Origin: Puia dinghuensis
GTDB lineage: Bacteria > Bacteroidota > Bacteroidia > Chitinophagales > Chitinophagaceae
Direction: 5' to 3'
Assembly (NCBI RefSeq): GCF_014642875.1
Contig: NZ_BMJC01000004.1
Location: 62,001 to 126,000 of the forward strand
DNA: 64,000 bases
This document shows, in pieces, positions 8,711 to 17,641 of the stretch (its first letter is position 1; every line of letters begins with the position of its first letter). The notes under the pieces were generated by a model that saw only the letters and a program-made list of their open reading frames with translations, was not told the DNA's origin and did not search any database. The position numbers and the translations under genes were made by a program.

Positions 8711-10429
8711 CTACCAGTCCTTGTCGGGTTGGTTAGGTGTTTTCACCTTGCTCTGTTTCATTTTGTTCTGCAGATCGTTCTCTTTCTGTTCGAGCGCTTT
8801 CAACAACTGCTCGACTTGTTGTTTGTTGAGGCGGCTGCGCTGGGGTTTTGGCTGCTCTTGCTGTTGTTGTTGCTGTTGATCCTGGTCTTTTTTATCTTCT
8901 TTTTTGTTGTTCTGTTCTTTCTTCTGATCCTTTTGCTGTTGTTGCTGTTGTTGTTGCTGCTTCTTCAATTCCATCAGCGCCTTCTCCAGGTTGTCCCGCG
9001 CTTCGACATCCGAAGCATCCAGCTTGAGCGCTTTTTTCCAGGCCTCGATGCTTTCCTGCAGCTTCTTTTGTTTGATCATCGCCACCCCTTTGTTGTAATA
9101 CCCTTTTTCCTGCATCGTCTTATCCTGGCTATAATGGATGGCGGAGTCGTATGATCTTCCCGCTTCGTCGAAATTATTTTTTCTAAACTGAGCGTTGCCT
9201 AAATTATAATTAGCAGTGGGGTTGTCGGGCGCCTGCTGAACAGCGGATTGATACTGCTGCACCGACTCATCGATCTGGTGCTTTTTATAATACCGGTTGC
9301 CGTTGCGGACTTTGGCATCGCCATTTCCCGACTGTGCGGTGGCAGGCAGAGCGGCCGCTATAACGACCAGCACCAGCAAGGCGCGGGCGGCCAGGGCAGG
9401 TGTTCCGGCGGCGGGTTTGCTCCCATTTGCAGGTCTCTTTTCCCGGCGCCGCTCAGACAAAAAGAATTCCATCACCAGCAGGACGAAGGCGGCGCCAAGA
9501 AACCATTGGAAATAGCTTATATAGTCGATGAATTCCGCGTCGCTCATCGATTTCTTTTCGGCGCTGTCGATGCGCTCAGTCATCGTGATCAGGGCGTCAT
9601 CGACATTGTCAAGGCGGATATATTCCCCGTTGGTGGCATCGGACAGTTGTTGCAGCTCGGCTTCGTTGAGCTTGGAGATAACGGTGTTGCCCTGTTCATC
9701 CTTTTTCGTTTCGCCCGTGGCCGGGTCGATGATGGTGGAACCATCGGGCGAGCCGATGCCGATGGTGTTGATCATGACGCCGTTTTGCGCCAGCTCCTTT
9801 GCTACTTTCAGCGCATCGGGGTCATGGTCTTCGCCGTCGGAGACGAGTACGATCGACTTGTATTTCCGCTCCTTACTGTTGAAGGCAGTGTTGGCCATGT
9901 GGAGGGCGTCGGCGATCACCGTACCCTGGGTGGGGACTGCATCCGGGCTGGCGTCCTGGATATACATCCGCGCGGCACCGTGGTCGGTGGTCAGGGGCAT
10001 CTGCAGGTAGGCGCGGCCGGCAAAAAGGATGAGCCCGAGCCGATCGTTCTCGAGCTTTTCGCTCAACAACAGCAGCAGTTGCTTAGCCTTGTCCAGGCGG
10101 CTGGGCTTTATATCCGTGGCCAGCATGCTCTTGCTGACATCCAGCACAAACATCACATCCACCCCTTTCCGCTGGATATTCTGCATGGCGCCGGGCATCT
10201 GCGGGTTGGCCGCACCGAGAATGATGATCAAAAAAGCAAGGAAAACCAGCAATACCTTCACCAGGAAACGAAACGGTGAAAAATTCCGGATCAATTGCCT
10301 GATCAGCGCAGGGTCACCCATCCGGGTGGCTGTTTTCTTCTTCCATTGCAACAGGAAAAACAGGGCGGCCAGTAATAAGGGCAGAGCCCCCAGTCCAATA
10401 AGATAATCGCTATGTTGGAAACGATACAC
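8711..10429 (-). CDS. BatB-BatC fusion: von Willebrand A domain plus TPR, membrane protein
   Basis: 572 residues. Two N-terminal transmembrane helices (residues 12-27 and 56-76) precede a VWA domain with an intact MIDAS start, FVLDVSKSM, and LVSDGEDHD later. A third helix near residues 310-325 ends the BatB-like part. A fourth hydrophobic stretch near 345-365, ending AAALPATAQS, looks like an internal signal sequence and leads into TPR repeats (NYNLGNAQFRKNNFDEAG, KGYYNKGVAMIKQKK) typical of BatC. The tail is a low-complexity Gln/Lys region. BatB and BatC are usually separate genes of the Bacteroidota aerotolerance operon; here they are one ORF and no other bat gene is nearby. The periplasmic role is inferred. 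Confidence 0.85.
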   Translation of the reverse strand: MYRFQHSDYLIGLGALPLLLAALFFLLQWKKKTATRMGDPALIRQLIRNFSPFRFLVKVLLVFLAFLIIILGAANPQMPGAMQNIQRKGVDVMFVLDVSKSMLATDIKPSRLDKAKQLLLLLSEKLENDRLGLILFAGRAYLQMPLTTDHGAARMYIQDASPDAVPTQGTVIADALHMANTAFNSKERKYKSIVLVSDGEDHDPDALKVAKELAQNGVMINTIGIGSPDGSTIIDPATGETKKDEQGNTVISKLNEAELQQLSDATNGEYIRLDNVDDALITMTERIDSAEKKSMSDAEFIDYISYFQWFLGAAFVLLVMEFFLSERRREKRPANGSKPAAGTPALAARALLVLVVIAAALPATAQSGNGDAKVRNGNRYYKKHQIDESVQQYQSAVQQAPDNPTANYNLGNAQFRKNNFDEAGRSYDSAIHYSQDKTMQEKGYYNKGVAMIKQKKLQESIEAWKKALKLDASDVEARDNLEKALMELKKQQQQQQQQQKDQKKEQNNKKEDKKDQDQQQQQQQEQPKPQRSRLNKQQVEQLLKALEQKENDLQNKMKQSKVKTPNQPDKDW

Positions 10430-10459
10430 CGGTTTGCAAGATACCCTTTTTATCCTTAA

Positions 10460-11299
10460 TTACTTCTTCCCGTTGAAGAATCCCATGGATCGTAAGATAT
10501 TTTTAACAACTTGAAGACCAACGGCTGACACATCCATTGGTCCATTGGAAGATTCGAAGTTCAAAACGAAGAAATAAGGATGTTTATTTTCCTCTATCCA
10601 GCCAAGCACCCAGCCAAGGACATGGCCGTCCGCATAAGAGACGCGGCCGATCTTATAAGACAGGTTATAATTGGAATTTCCTTCGGTGGACATCATCGCC
10701 CTGACGAGCTCGTGCGACCGTTTGAAGAAAGGCAGCTGGTCGAAATACAATTTCTTCACCAGCCCCAGCTGTTCATCCGAAGTGATCTTTAACCGATAGT
10801 CTTCCCAGGTGGAATCTGGTCCGTTGAGATCCTTATTTCCATATTGAAGGGAATCGACCCATTTCTTTACGCTGTCTTTCCCGAGACTATCCGCAATCCG
10901 GTTGAATACGGCATCATTGGTAAGAGATATTGTCCGGAAGGCTTCTGTCACGGTGACGCCCCGTCGCAGTACCGTCTTCTGTCCGGGATGAGCGAGATCG
11001 GCTATGGAAGTGTCGGTGATGATGAGTAAGGCTTTGTCGTCTTTCAACGTCCCTGTTTGAAAAGCGATGAGTGACTGGAGGATATCGAAGGTGGCGCCGG
11101 GCGCATAGGCGCTGTCGCGGAAGCGGGGCAGGTTATAGATGGTGAAATGCCCCTGCCCGTTATCATACAGCCCAAAACAGCCTTTTATTCCGGCGCTGTC
11201 GAAATAGTTCTTTAAGCTCTCATCGACAGTGACATTGTTTGTCGAGCAGGCAGTGAAAAACACCGGGATCAGTATAATGGCCAAGAGGGATCTGAACAT
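10460..11299 (-). CDS. Class D beta-lactamase-like lipoprotein, catalytic residues lost
   Basis: 279 residues with a lipoprotein signal (lipobox FTAC, Cys18). The body follows the class D (OXA-type) serine beta-lactamase pattern: AYAPGATFDILQSLIAFQTG at residues 64-83, NRIADSLGKD, then a YGN motif at 153-155, a KIG triplet at 216-218 where KTG is expected, and GWVLGWIE. In active enzymes the first segment reads P-x-S-T-F-K; here codons 69 and 72 give Ala and Asp, so both the nucleophile Ser and the catalytic Lys are gone. A beta-lactamase mechanism is therefore not expected. A sensor or penicillin-binding role, or neither, is possible. Confidence 0.8.
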   Translation of the reverse strand: MFRSLLAIILIPVFFTACSTNNVTVDESLKNYFDSAGIKGCFGLYDNGQGHFTIYNLPRFRDSAYAPGATFDILQSLIAFQTGTLKDDKALLIITDTSIADLAHPGQKTVLRRGVTVTEAFRTISLTNDAVFNRIADSLGKDSVKKWVDSLQYGNKDLNGPDSTWEDYRLKITSDEQLGLVKKLYFDQLPFFKRSHELVRAMMSTEGNSNYNLSYKIGRVSYADGHVLGWVLGWIEENKHPYFFVLNFESSNGPMDVSAVGLQVVKNILRSMGFFNGKK

Positions 11300-11337
11300 G
11301 CAGACAATTTTTTGTAAAGATACTGCCGGCCAGCTGC

Positions 11338-12306
11338 TTATTGGTATTTTTTAAAGATCAGCCTCGTATTACCATAAAACAGGAATGCTTCTACCTTTCC
11401 ATGTTTATTCAGTATGAACTGGAGGCTCTCTGGCTTAGTGTCAACGATATAAAACAGGTTGGCAGCTGCCGGCTTCAGCTCGACGGTCTCGTTGTGAGTA
11501 GTGGCCTTTAGGGTGTCCCCGGCCAGGAAGAGCTGCACACTATCCCTGTGCTCGTCGGCATACCGACCCACGCACGCTTTCAGGATCACCGGGTCGGCAG
11601 TGCCCCTGGTATACCTGAATTTCTTTTGCGCTAACAGCCACTGGTACAGGCTGTCATTTGCGTATGTGACTGTCCAGGAATTGTGATCGGCATCCGGATA
11701 AATAGTAAAGCGTGTCGATGGGTTATACTTTCTCAAGGCGTCGACCATTGCCTGACCCCTCGCCAGGGGTACTACGTTATCCTTGGCGCCATGGAAACCC
11801 CAGACCGGCATATTTCGCAGTTTCCAGATGTCGGCAGTATCGCCGCCGGCGCAAATCGGCACCACCGCTGCAAATTCTTCCGGATGTTTGATGGCCAGCG
11901 TCCAGGAACCGAAACCACCCATGCTTAATCCGGTGAGATAGACCCTGTCGGGGTCAACGCGATATTTTTCTTTGACATCCTGCAGCAGCCAGTACAGCGT
12001 ATTGGGTTCCCATCCGGTGGCGGGATCAGGTGTCTGTGGCGAAACAATGATAAAAGGGAGCTTCTTCCCTTGCGCTACCAGCATGGGCGGACCATGAACC
12101 TTCACCTTTTCCAGATCATGACCGCTCTCTCCGGAGCCATGGAGGAAAAGGATCAGGGGCCACTTGACGGTAGTGTCCTGTGAATATCCATCCGGGAGAT
12201 ATAACAGGTAATTCGTCACCTGTACAAACTTCTCCGGGGTCTGCTGTGAGCGGGCAACAAAAAACCCGATCAAAAAGAGGCATGAAAAGAAGATCTTGCG
12301 TATCAT
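11338..12306 (-). CDS. Secreted alpha/beta-hydrolase (esterase/prolyl-oligopeptidase type)
   Basis: 322 residues from the ATG at 12306, which gives a clean signal peptide ending around FFVARSQ; an upstream ATG at 12366 lies inside the trehalase gene and is unlikely. The hydrolase core is complete: oxyanion segment LILFLHGSGESGHD, nucleophile elbow GLSMGGFGSW, acid GFHGAKDNVVPL and histidine DADHNSW. The layout matches the phospholipase/carboxylesterase and polyhydroxybutyrate-depolymerase-like group common in Bacteroidota glycan loci. A C-terminal extension of about 90 residues (VGRYADEH and following) is beta-rich. Its start is two bases after the trehalase stop, so both are probably co-transcribed and exported. 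Confidence 0.85.
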   Translation of the reverse strand: MIRKIFFSCLFLIGFFVARSQQTPEKFVQVTNYLLYLPDGYSQDTTVKWPLILFLHGSGESGHDLEKVKVHGPPMLVAQGKKLPFIIVSPQTPDPATGWEPNTLYWLLQDVKEKYRVDPDRVYLTGLSMGGFGSWTLAIKHPEEFAAVVPICAGGDTADIWKLRNMPVWGFHGAKDNVVPLARGQAMVDALRKYNPSTRFTIYPDADHNSWTVTYANDSLYQWLLAQKKFRYTRGTADPVILKACVGRYADEHRDSVQLFLAGDTLKATTHNETVELKPAAANLFYIVDTKPESLQFILNKHGKVEAFLFYGNTRLIFKKYQ

Positions 12307-12308
12307 AT

Positions 12309-13892
12309 TTATTCCTTTGGAAGATTGTATTGATCGATGAGTTTTAGCAACACCCCGTTGGTCCATCCGAAGCCGTCCTGACCGGGATATTCACCGCCGC
12401 CGGCCTCTTTATTGATGTCTGCAACATTATATTTTTCCATCAGCTTTCCTGTCGACTTATACACTTTCTCCACCAGCTTTACCCAGCGGGCGGCAATATC
12501 AGCGGCCAGCTCCTTTTGACCGCAGCGGTCGAGTCCCCAGATGGTCATCCATTCCAGCGGCGCCCAGCCATTGGGAGAATCCCATTGTTCACCCGTGTCG
12601 AAGGTCGTCGTCACGATGCCGCCGGGCCGCAGAAGCTTGTTGCGGAGCACGATCGCCACTTTTCTGCCCAGGAAGCTCATATAGTCGGGATGTTCATTTA
12701 TAAAGCAGAAGGGATAAAGACCGGCGGGAGTGATAAGATTGCTTTGTTTGCCGGTGCGGAAGTTGTAATCCGTGTAAAAGGTCTCGGTCTTGTTCCAGCA
12801 ATATTTATCGAGAAGTTCGCCACGCCGGATCGCCTTACGACGGAAGTCGGCGGCCGAACTGTCCTTGTTCATCAGCTTTGCCTTGGAAATGGCCCATTCC
12901 AAATGATAGAGCAGGGCATTGAGATCGGGTGGGATAAGATCGATGGTACGAATAGTGACTAAGTTCTTATTATCGGCAAACCAGCGGCTGCTGAAGTCCA
13001 TGCCGCTTTCCGCGGCGGCCCGGAGGTCTTCGTACATTTCTACCTTATCACGCCCCGAATGCTGTGCCGTCAGCACATCCTCCCGCCAGCTTTCCTGCCG
13101 GGGAACGGTGGCGTCGTCCCAGTAACGGTTGAGGATATCCCCGTCTCTCAGCCTGACGACCCGGCGATAGGCCTGACCGGGTTTTAGTTTGTCGGCGCCA
13201 TCCATCCAGAAGGCGTATTCTTTTTCCATCGCCGGCAGGAATTCCTGGTAGACGCTGTCTCCCTTGGCTTCGGCCAGCAGTTCGACCATGACGGAGAAGA
13301 AGGGTGGCTGCGACCGGCCGAGATAGTAGGTTCTGTTGCCATTGGGGATATGACCGTAATTCCCGATGAGATAGGCGAAGTTCTTTACCATGTTGTCGAT
13401 CATCTCTATCTCGCCGCTCTCTTTCAGTCCGAGCATGGTGAAATAGGAGTCCCAATAATATACTTCCCGGAAGCGGCCGCCGGGAACGATATAAGGATAC
13501 GGCAGCGGGAGCAGGGAGCTGCCTTCCACGACTTTATCAGGCGTTCGTTTCAACACCTGCCAAAGATTGCGGATATGGGTGACCACATCTTCGGTGTTGT
13601 TGGTCTTGTACGTTTCGGTGGGGTTTGCCGGCAGATCGAAATTGTCGAGGACGAATTTCTTCAGGTCGAAACCCGCCGCTTCTTTTTGCGCTTCATAGTC
13701 GGCGACGATGTCGGCAGGTTTTCGTTTCGGGATGCAGTCCACAAAGGTTTTGCCGTCGGGGAATACCCGGTTCATCTGGACATCGACGAATAATTTCCCG
13801 TAGATCTTGTCGGGTGGGGTGGTGACGATGGGTTGACCGAGAGAAAGGAGGGAGGTTATTACAAGGAGTAAGACGCCGGCCGATCTTTTCAT
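12309..13892 (-). CDS. treA: Periplasmic trehalase, glycoside hydrolase family 37
   Basis: 527 residues with an N-terminal signal peptide (MKRSAGVLLLVITSLLSLGQ). It hydrolyses alpha,alpha-trehalose to two glucose molecules. Both GH37 signatures are present: PGGRFREVYYWDSYFTMLGL near residue 135 and QWDSPNGWAPLEWM near residue 440. The catalytic acid region ESGMDFSSRW and the C-terminal EKYNV segment, which carries the second catalytic carboxylate, are retained. The length is close to E. coli TreA. Followed after two bases by the exported esterase gene. Glucose released here could be used by the glucokinase at 23660, but that is inference. Confidence 0.93.
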   Translation of the reverse strand: MKRSAGVLLLVITSLLSLGQPIVTTPPDKIYGKLFVDVQMNRVFPDGKTFVDCIPKRKPADIVADYEAQKEAAGFDLKKFVLDNFDLPANPTETYKTNNTEDVVTHIRNLWQVLKRTPDKVVEGSSLLPLPYPYIVPGGRFREVYYWDSYFTMLGLKESGEIEMIDNMVKNFAYLIGNYGHIPNGNRTYYLGRSQPPFFSVMVELLAEAKGDSVYQEFLPAMEKEYAFWMDGADKLKPGQAYRRVVRLRDGDILNRYWDDATVPRQESWREDVLTAQHSGRDKVEMYEDLRAAAESGMDFSSRWFADNKNLVTIRTIDLIPPDLNALLYHLEWAISKAKLMNKDSSAADFRRKAIRRGELLDKYCWNKTETFYTDYNFRTGKQSNLITPAGLYPFCFINEHPDYMSFLGRKVAIVLRNKLLRPGGIVTTTFDTGEQWDSPNGWAPLEWMTIWGLDRCGQKELAADIAARWVKLVEKVYKSTGKLMEKYNVADINKEAGGGEYPGQDGFGWTNGVLLKLIDQYNLPKE

Positions 13893-13956
13893 ATATGCTA
13901 TTATGGTATGTTAAAAATAATGAATCCGGTGGAGAAATAGTCGTGCGCGTGGGGGC

Positions 13957-13988
13957 AAAAAAAAACACCGCGAAGAATCGCGGCGTTT
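13957..13988 (-). terminator. Rho-independent terminator of the haloperoxidase operon
   Basis: Read on the minus strand, a GC-rich stem (CGCCGCG paired with CGCGGTG, one G-U pair) around the loop ATTCTT is followed directly by a run of nine T. It lies about 30 bases beyond the stop at 14017, so it ends the five-gene minus-strand operon from 19107. It also isolates that operon from treA downstream. Confidence 0.85.
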
Positions 13989-14016
13989 GATTGCTTTTGC
14001 TTTGAACCAAAAATCT

Positions 14017-15582
14017 TTATTCGGCCCCATCACTTTGGGCGCGTTTGATCGCATACCCGCCTATATTCTGGCCTACCGAAAACCCTGCCGTGCAATCGAT
14101 GCTATAGTGGATGCCGGCATAGATGCGGGAGTTGGCTGCTTCCTGGGCCATGGCCATATAGGCCGTTGCACGGGACGGAAGGATATGGCCGAGAATGGTG
14201 GCGGCTGCGGCGCTGAACATCGAGTGCCCCGAGACGTAGGAAGGGAAGTTGGGTATCCCCGTCAGGGTCTTGATCGTCGGGTCCATTTGAGTAGGCCGCG
14301 GGTTGAAATAATAGTATTTGATATCCCAGCAACTGATGGCGGCGTCCATTTCCGCCATATTCAGCAGGGCCAGGTTGCGGGCCCATCGTACTTCGCTATA
14401 GTTCTGGTTCACGAAATCTCCGTCCGCGATGGCATTCCAGTGTCCCGGCGGGGTATAGGTTCCGACGCCATCTGCCCAGAACTGTACGATGCGCATCTGG
14501 TCGCGGGTTGCATTCTTTATCATGCTATAGGCGGCCTGAGTCTGCGCTTTCATGGAGTCGCTGCCCGTCGAAGGCGGCGGACCCGGGCGAAGGGCGACGA
14601 TGGTGGCCGAATCGCACAAAAAGCCTTTCACCTTCCCGAATAAAGGCAACATGGGCGGTCTTGCAGGCGTTTCGAGGCTTAGCCAGGGAACCTGGTTCTT
14701 TGACTGGGCGGTAGTGACCAGGCTTGCCCAGCCGGCGGGCGTCCCGACTGCCTTACCGGCATTGTCGGCGCGGCCGCGTGCGATGAAAAGCCCGGCTATC
14801 TGTCGGCCCAGGGCTTCCCCGGCGGTGACATCGCTGCGCGCTGCGGCCCCTGAAGCGATAAGAGCCGTCTCTTGCTCCTGGAGTTTCTGTTGAATATTCG
14901 CCAGCTCATCGGGAAAGAGCAACTTCATCATTTCCGCGCTGACGCCGGCCAGTACAGCCCCTTCGGAAGGATAGGAAGGCAGGTTGTTCTTTCCGGCGAG
15001 CGCCTTGATGGTGGAATCCACGAGATAGGGAGCTGGCCGGTTATACAAGGTTTTATAATGCCAGCAGGCGACCAGCGCATCGTATTGTGCGGCGCTGACA
15101 TAGGCAAGGGCGCGAGCGGCATAAGGGGGATTGGCGAAGGGGAAATAGGGATAAGCGAAGGGGTTGGTACTGCTGGGGATGGGATAGGATCCGTCGGCAT
15201 TCTGGTAGGGCGGGAGGTTGTACTTCGCCATGAGACCGAGCATGATCTCATTCCAGCGCAGGACGCCACCGGCGCTCCAGTACGCTATCTGGCCCTGCTG
15301 ATCGCTGGTGAGATGGGCCTGGTAACCTTTTATTTCGTTGAGATCGGCTATGTAAAGGGTGTTGCTGGTTGCCACGGGAGCCGTCACGGCGAAAGTATCG
15401 GGCCGAGGCATGAGGATGGGTTTCCAGCTGCCGGCATTGAGGTCTTCGCTGGCGGGCGCGAGGGGCGGCAGATCGGCTGTCCTGTCAGAGACGCTTTTGT
15501 TACAGGCGGAGAGACCCAGAAGTGCCGCTAGTGGCGCTATTAGGGTGATAGTCCGTTTTATATCGGTTATAAACAGTTGCAT
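14017..15582 (-). CDS. PAP2-type (vanadium haloperoxidase-like) lipoprotein with internal duplication
   Basis: 521 residues from the ATG at 15582, two bases after the upstream stop. The signal ends in LSAC (Cys27), so it is probably a lipoprotein. The C-terminal PAP2 domain has all active-site motifs of phosphatidic acid phosphatases and vanadium haloperoxidases: K422 with RP at 429-430, FPSYVSGHS at 446-454, and SRIYAGIHYSIDCTAG with His492 and Asp496. Residues about 171-265 look like an older copy: CWHYKTLYNRP, DSTIKAL and NLPSYPSEGAV mirror CWDIKYYYFNPRP, DPTIKTL and NFPSYVSGHSM. In that copy the SGH histidine and the later His/Asp are gone. Whether it is a phosphatase or haloperoxidase cannot be decided by reading. 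Confidence 0.85.
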   Translation of the reverse strand: MQLFITDIKRTITLIAPLAALLGLSACNKSVSDRTADLPPLAPASEDLNAGSWKPILMPRPDTFAVTAPVATSNTLYIADLNEIKGYQAHLTSDQQGQIAYWSAGGVLRWNEIMLGLMAKYNLPPYQNADGSYPIPSSTNPFAYPYFPFANPPYAARALAYVSAAQYDALVACWHYKTLYNRPAPYLVDSTIKALAGKNNLPSYPSEGAVLAGVSAEMMKLLFPDELANIQQKLQEQETALIASGAAARSDVTAGEALGRQIAGLFIARGRADNAGKAVGTPAGWASLVTTAQSKNQVPWLSLETPARPPMLPLFGKVKGFLCDSATIVALRPGPPPSTGSDSMKAQTQAAYSMIKNATRDQMRIVQFWADGVGTYTPPGHWNAIADGDFVNQNYSEVRWARNLALLNMAEMDAAISCWDIKYYYFNPRPTQMDPTIKTLTGIPNFPSYVSGHSMFSAAAATILGHILPSRATAYMAMAQEAANSRIYAGIHYSIDCTAGFSVGQNIGGYAIKRAQSDGAE

Positions 15583-15584
15583 GA

Positions 15585-16529
15585 TCACTTGGATTTGGCT
15601 TGGGAATTTTTATGAGCGAAGTCAATGATATAAAAGACGCCGAGATCCCAGGAAGTGGACTGTCCTATGTTGCGTCCGGACAAGGTGTACATGGCGCCGC
15701 CGACGATCGAGAGGCCTTTCGGTTTCTTCAATTCGTATTTGAAGTCGGCGCCGGCCATCGTGGAGTTCATCTTGTTGCTGGGGAAGGGCATGTCATTCTT
15801 CCGGATATCGAATCCGCCCAAAGTGATCATATCGGAAAAGACGCCTTCGACGATGAGGTATTTGCTGCGATAGCCTGTCCTGACATTCCAGGAGGCCATA
15901 TCGGGCATAAAGACCTTATTCGTAAGATGCAGGGATGCAGTATAGTAGGAATTCCGATCGATGGTGATATCACTGCGCCCTGTATACGTCCCTGATGCGG
16001 TGGCGAAGAAATTGCCCAATTGATAATCGATCAATAGTCTGCCGGAGGCAGTCTTGCTTTGCAATCCGATGGACAGGGGCAGGTAGTCTGCGATGTAGTT
16101 GGTCAGGGGGATGGAGCCGCCGCCAAGTAGGAATACTTTCACAACACCCTTGCCGACTTTCTGTTGCAGCGCCTCCCATTTGACCCAGGCAGATAGATCC
16201 TGGATGCCATGCTGCCCATGGAGTGTGCCGGCCGTGGAATGGGTCCAGATATAGGGCGCCCCGACGACAATATTCAGTTTTTTGGTGATGCCGTATGTTC
16301 CCATCAGCATCACCTGTTGGGTGGATACGGTCCCCAGGTTTTGGTTATTGCGCTTGAAGGTTCCTTCCCAGTAGTGGTCCCAGCTACTGTTCATATAAGT
16401 TGCGCCGATGCAGAGATTTTTTTTCGCCATCGTGATGGCATCCTCATCCGTTTGCGCTTTTGCAATCGCCGGGCTCAAAAGAACGAGCAGCGGGATGGCG
16501 AAAAGTGCAGCATTTTTGCAATTCATCAT
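15585..16529 (-). CDS. Predicted outer-membrane barrel protein, function unknown
   Basis: 314 residues. A signal peptide (ALFAIPLLVLLSPAIAKAQ) is followed by alternating polar and hydrophobic residues rich in Tyr, Trp, Gly and Ser, as expected for beta-barrel strands. Examples are MLMGTYGITKKLNIVVGAPY, LLIDYQLGNFFATASGTY and LIVEGVFSDM. The pattern resembles the transporter/porin-like families often annotated near aromatic degradation genes, but I would not name a substrate. It lies between a second barrel-like gene (24 bases upstream) and the PAP2 lipoprotein (two bases downstream), which implies a shared outer-membrane or periplasmic function. Confidence 0.7.
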   Translation of the reverse strand: MMNCKNAALFAIPLLVLLSPAIAKAQTDEDAITMAKKNLCIGATYMNSSWDHYWEGTFKRNNQNLGTVSTQQVMLMGTYGITKKLNIVVGAPYIWTHSTAGTLHGQHGIQDLSAWVKWEALQQKVGKGVVKVFLLGGGSIPLTNYIADYLPLSIGLQSKTASGRLLIDYQLGNFFATASGTYTGRSDITIDRNSYYTASLHLTNKVFMPDMASWNVRTGYRSKYLIVEGVFSDMITLGGFDIRKNDMPFPSNKMNSTMAGADFKYELKKPKGLSIVGGAMYTLSGRNIGQSTSWDLGVFYIIDFAHKNSQAKSK

Positions 16530-16553
16530 AAGAATTTGTATAGCCGTAAGATT

Positions 16554-17636
16554 TTAGAAACGAATGTTCGCTCCGATGTTGATAACATAATCGGCAAAGG
16601 CCGCATCGCCATGGGTATAGACGCCGGTGAGCGCCGTCGTGATCTTGTCCGGGACGCTTTGGGTGCGGTTACGCACCATCGCGATGGGAACAAAAGAATA
16701 GACCGACACCTTGGACGAGAGCATGTAGGTGAGGCCGGGTTCGGCGGAAAGGATATACCCGGGTCTTCTAAAGCCGTGGCTGCTGCCGATGAGATCGTGT
16801 ACGGGCAGGCAGTCATCGCGGAAACCGGCGGAGGCGGTGAGCCGGTTGAATTGCAGGTTGACCCCGGCTCTTATCAGGTATTGGTCGGGCACGCTCATCA
16901 CACTGCTGGTGTTGGCGATGGATGAGGCGGAAGGGGTTCCGCCATGGGCGTTGGAAACGCCATTCTGGTCGGCGGGATTTGCGAGGTAGAAGAAGTTGCC
17001 GTAGACGCCGACATGCTGGGAGAAGTTGTAGAAGGCATTTATCTCCAGGGTGATGCCGGTGCCGCCGTCACCCAATTGGATAGACTGGTCCACTGGGCCG
17101 AAATTTTTTGTACTGTCGCTGGTCTTGAACCAATCCTGGACATTGTCGTTGCCGGTGGGCAGCTTGAGCCCCAGGCCGACCTGGATATTGCCCTTGGGCA
17201 TTTTTACGGGATCGAGTACCCAGCCATAGACGGCAACCCGGACATCGCCTATACCAAAGGCGCCCGTGGTAAACCGGTTGTAGATACCTTTCTCCAGGTA
17301 GGTCTGGGATCTGGAGTTGGCCGAGATAGGGAGGTCGAGCATGAGCGACCAGCGGGGATTCAGGATGCGGTAGATGGCTAAATCGTTGGTATATGCGCAG
17401 TTGATGACTGCATTGCCCAGCGTCTGGCGCTGTTTCTGTTCGGCCGTGCCGACATAGTGACGGAAGGATTTATAATAGCGGTTGTTGTCGGTGAACTGCC
17501 ATTTGCTGGCGGTATCCATATGACCCTGGCCGCCGGCGGTGCAGAATCCCCCGGTGCTGCGGATGGCGACGCATCCCTGGGAAAAAACGTGTTGAGCGGA
17601 AGCGAGTAAGAATATGGCGATAAATAACTTTCTCAT
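16554..17636 (-). CDS. Predicted outer-membrane protein, function unknown
   Basis: 360 residues from the ATG at 17636. The same frame stays open to 18113, but that extension overlaps the DoxX-like gene and has Arg/Pro/Gly-rich composition, so it is a shadow. The signal peptide reads MRKLFIAIFLLASAQHVFSQ. The mature protein has repeated amphipathic strands (LGIGLKLP-like patterns such as IQVGLGLKLPTGND, ITLEINAFYNFSQHVGVYGN, YLIRAGVNLQFNRLTASAGF) and ends in an aromatic-type terminal strand VINIGANIRF, a common end for outer-membrane barrels. Cys and Gly are frequent just after the signal (GCVAIRSTGGFC). It is separated from the DoxX-like gene by five bases. Confidence 0.7.
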   Translation of the reverse strand: MRKLFIAIFLLASAQHVFSQGCVAIRSTGGFCTAGGQGHMDTASKWQFTDNNRYYKSFRHYVGTAEQKQRQTLGNAVINCAYTNDLAIYRILNPRWSLMLDLPISANSRSQTYLEKGIYNRFTTGAFGIGDVRVAVYGWVLDPVKMPKGNIQVGLGLKLPTGNDNVQDWFKTSDSTKNFGPVDQSIQLGDGGTGITLEINAFYNFSQHVGVYGNFFYLANPADQNGVSNAHGGTPSASSIANTSSVMSVPDQYLIRAGVNLQFNRLTASAGFRDDCLPVHDLIGSSHGFRRPGYILSAEPGLTYMLSSKVSVYSFVPIAMVRNRTQSVPDKITTALTGVYTHGDAAFADYVINIGANIRF

Positions 17637-17641
17637 AAGCG

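Noticed and set aside
8841-8964. CAG/CTG-rich stretch as a repeat array or CRISPR
   Set aside because: It encodes the Gln/Lys-rich C-terminus of the Bat fusion; the units have no regular spacer structure.
8729-9154. Plus-strand Leu-rich ORF of 141 codons
   Set aside because: It is the antisense of the Gln-rich tail of the BatB-BatC protein; poly-Leu arises from CAG/CTG repeats.
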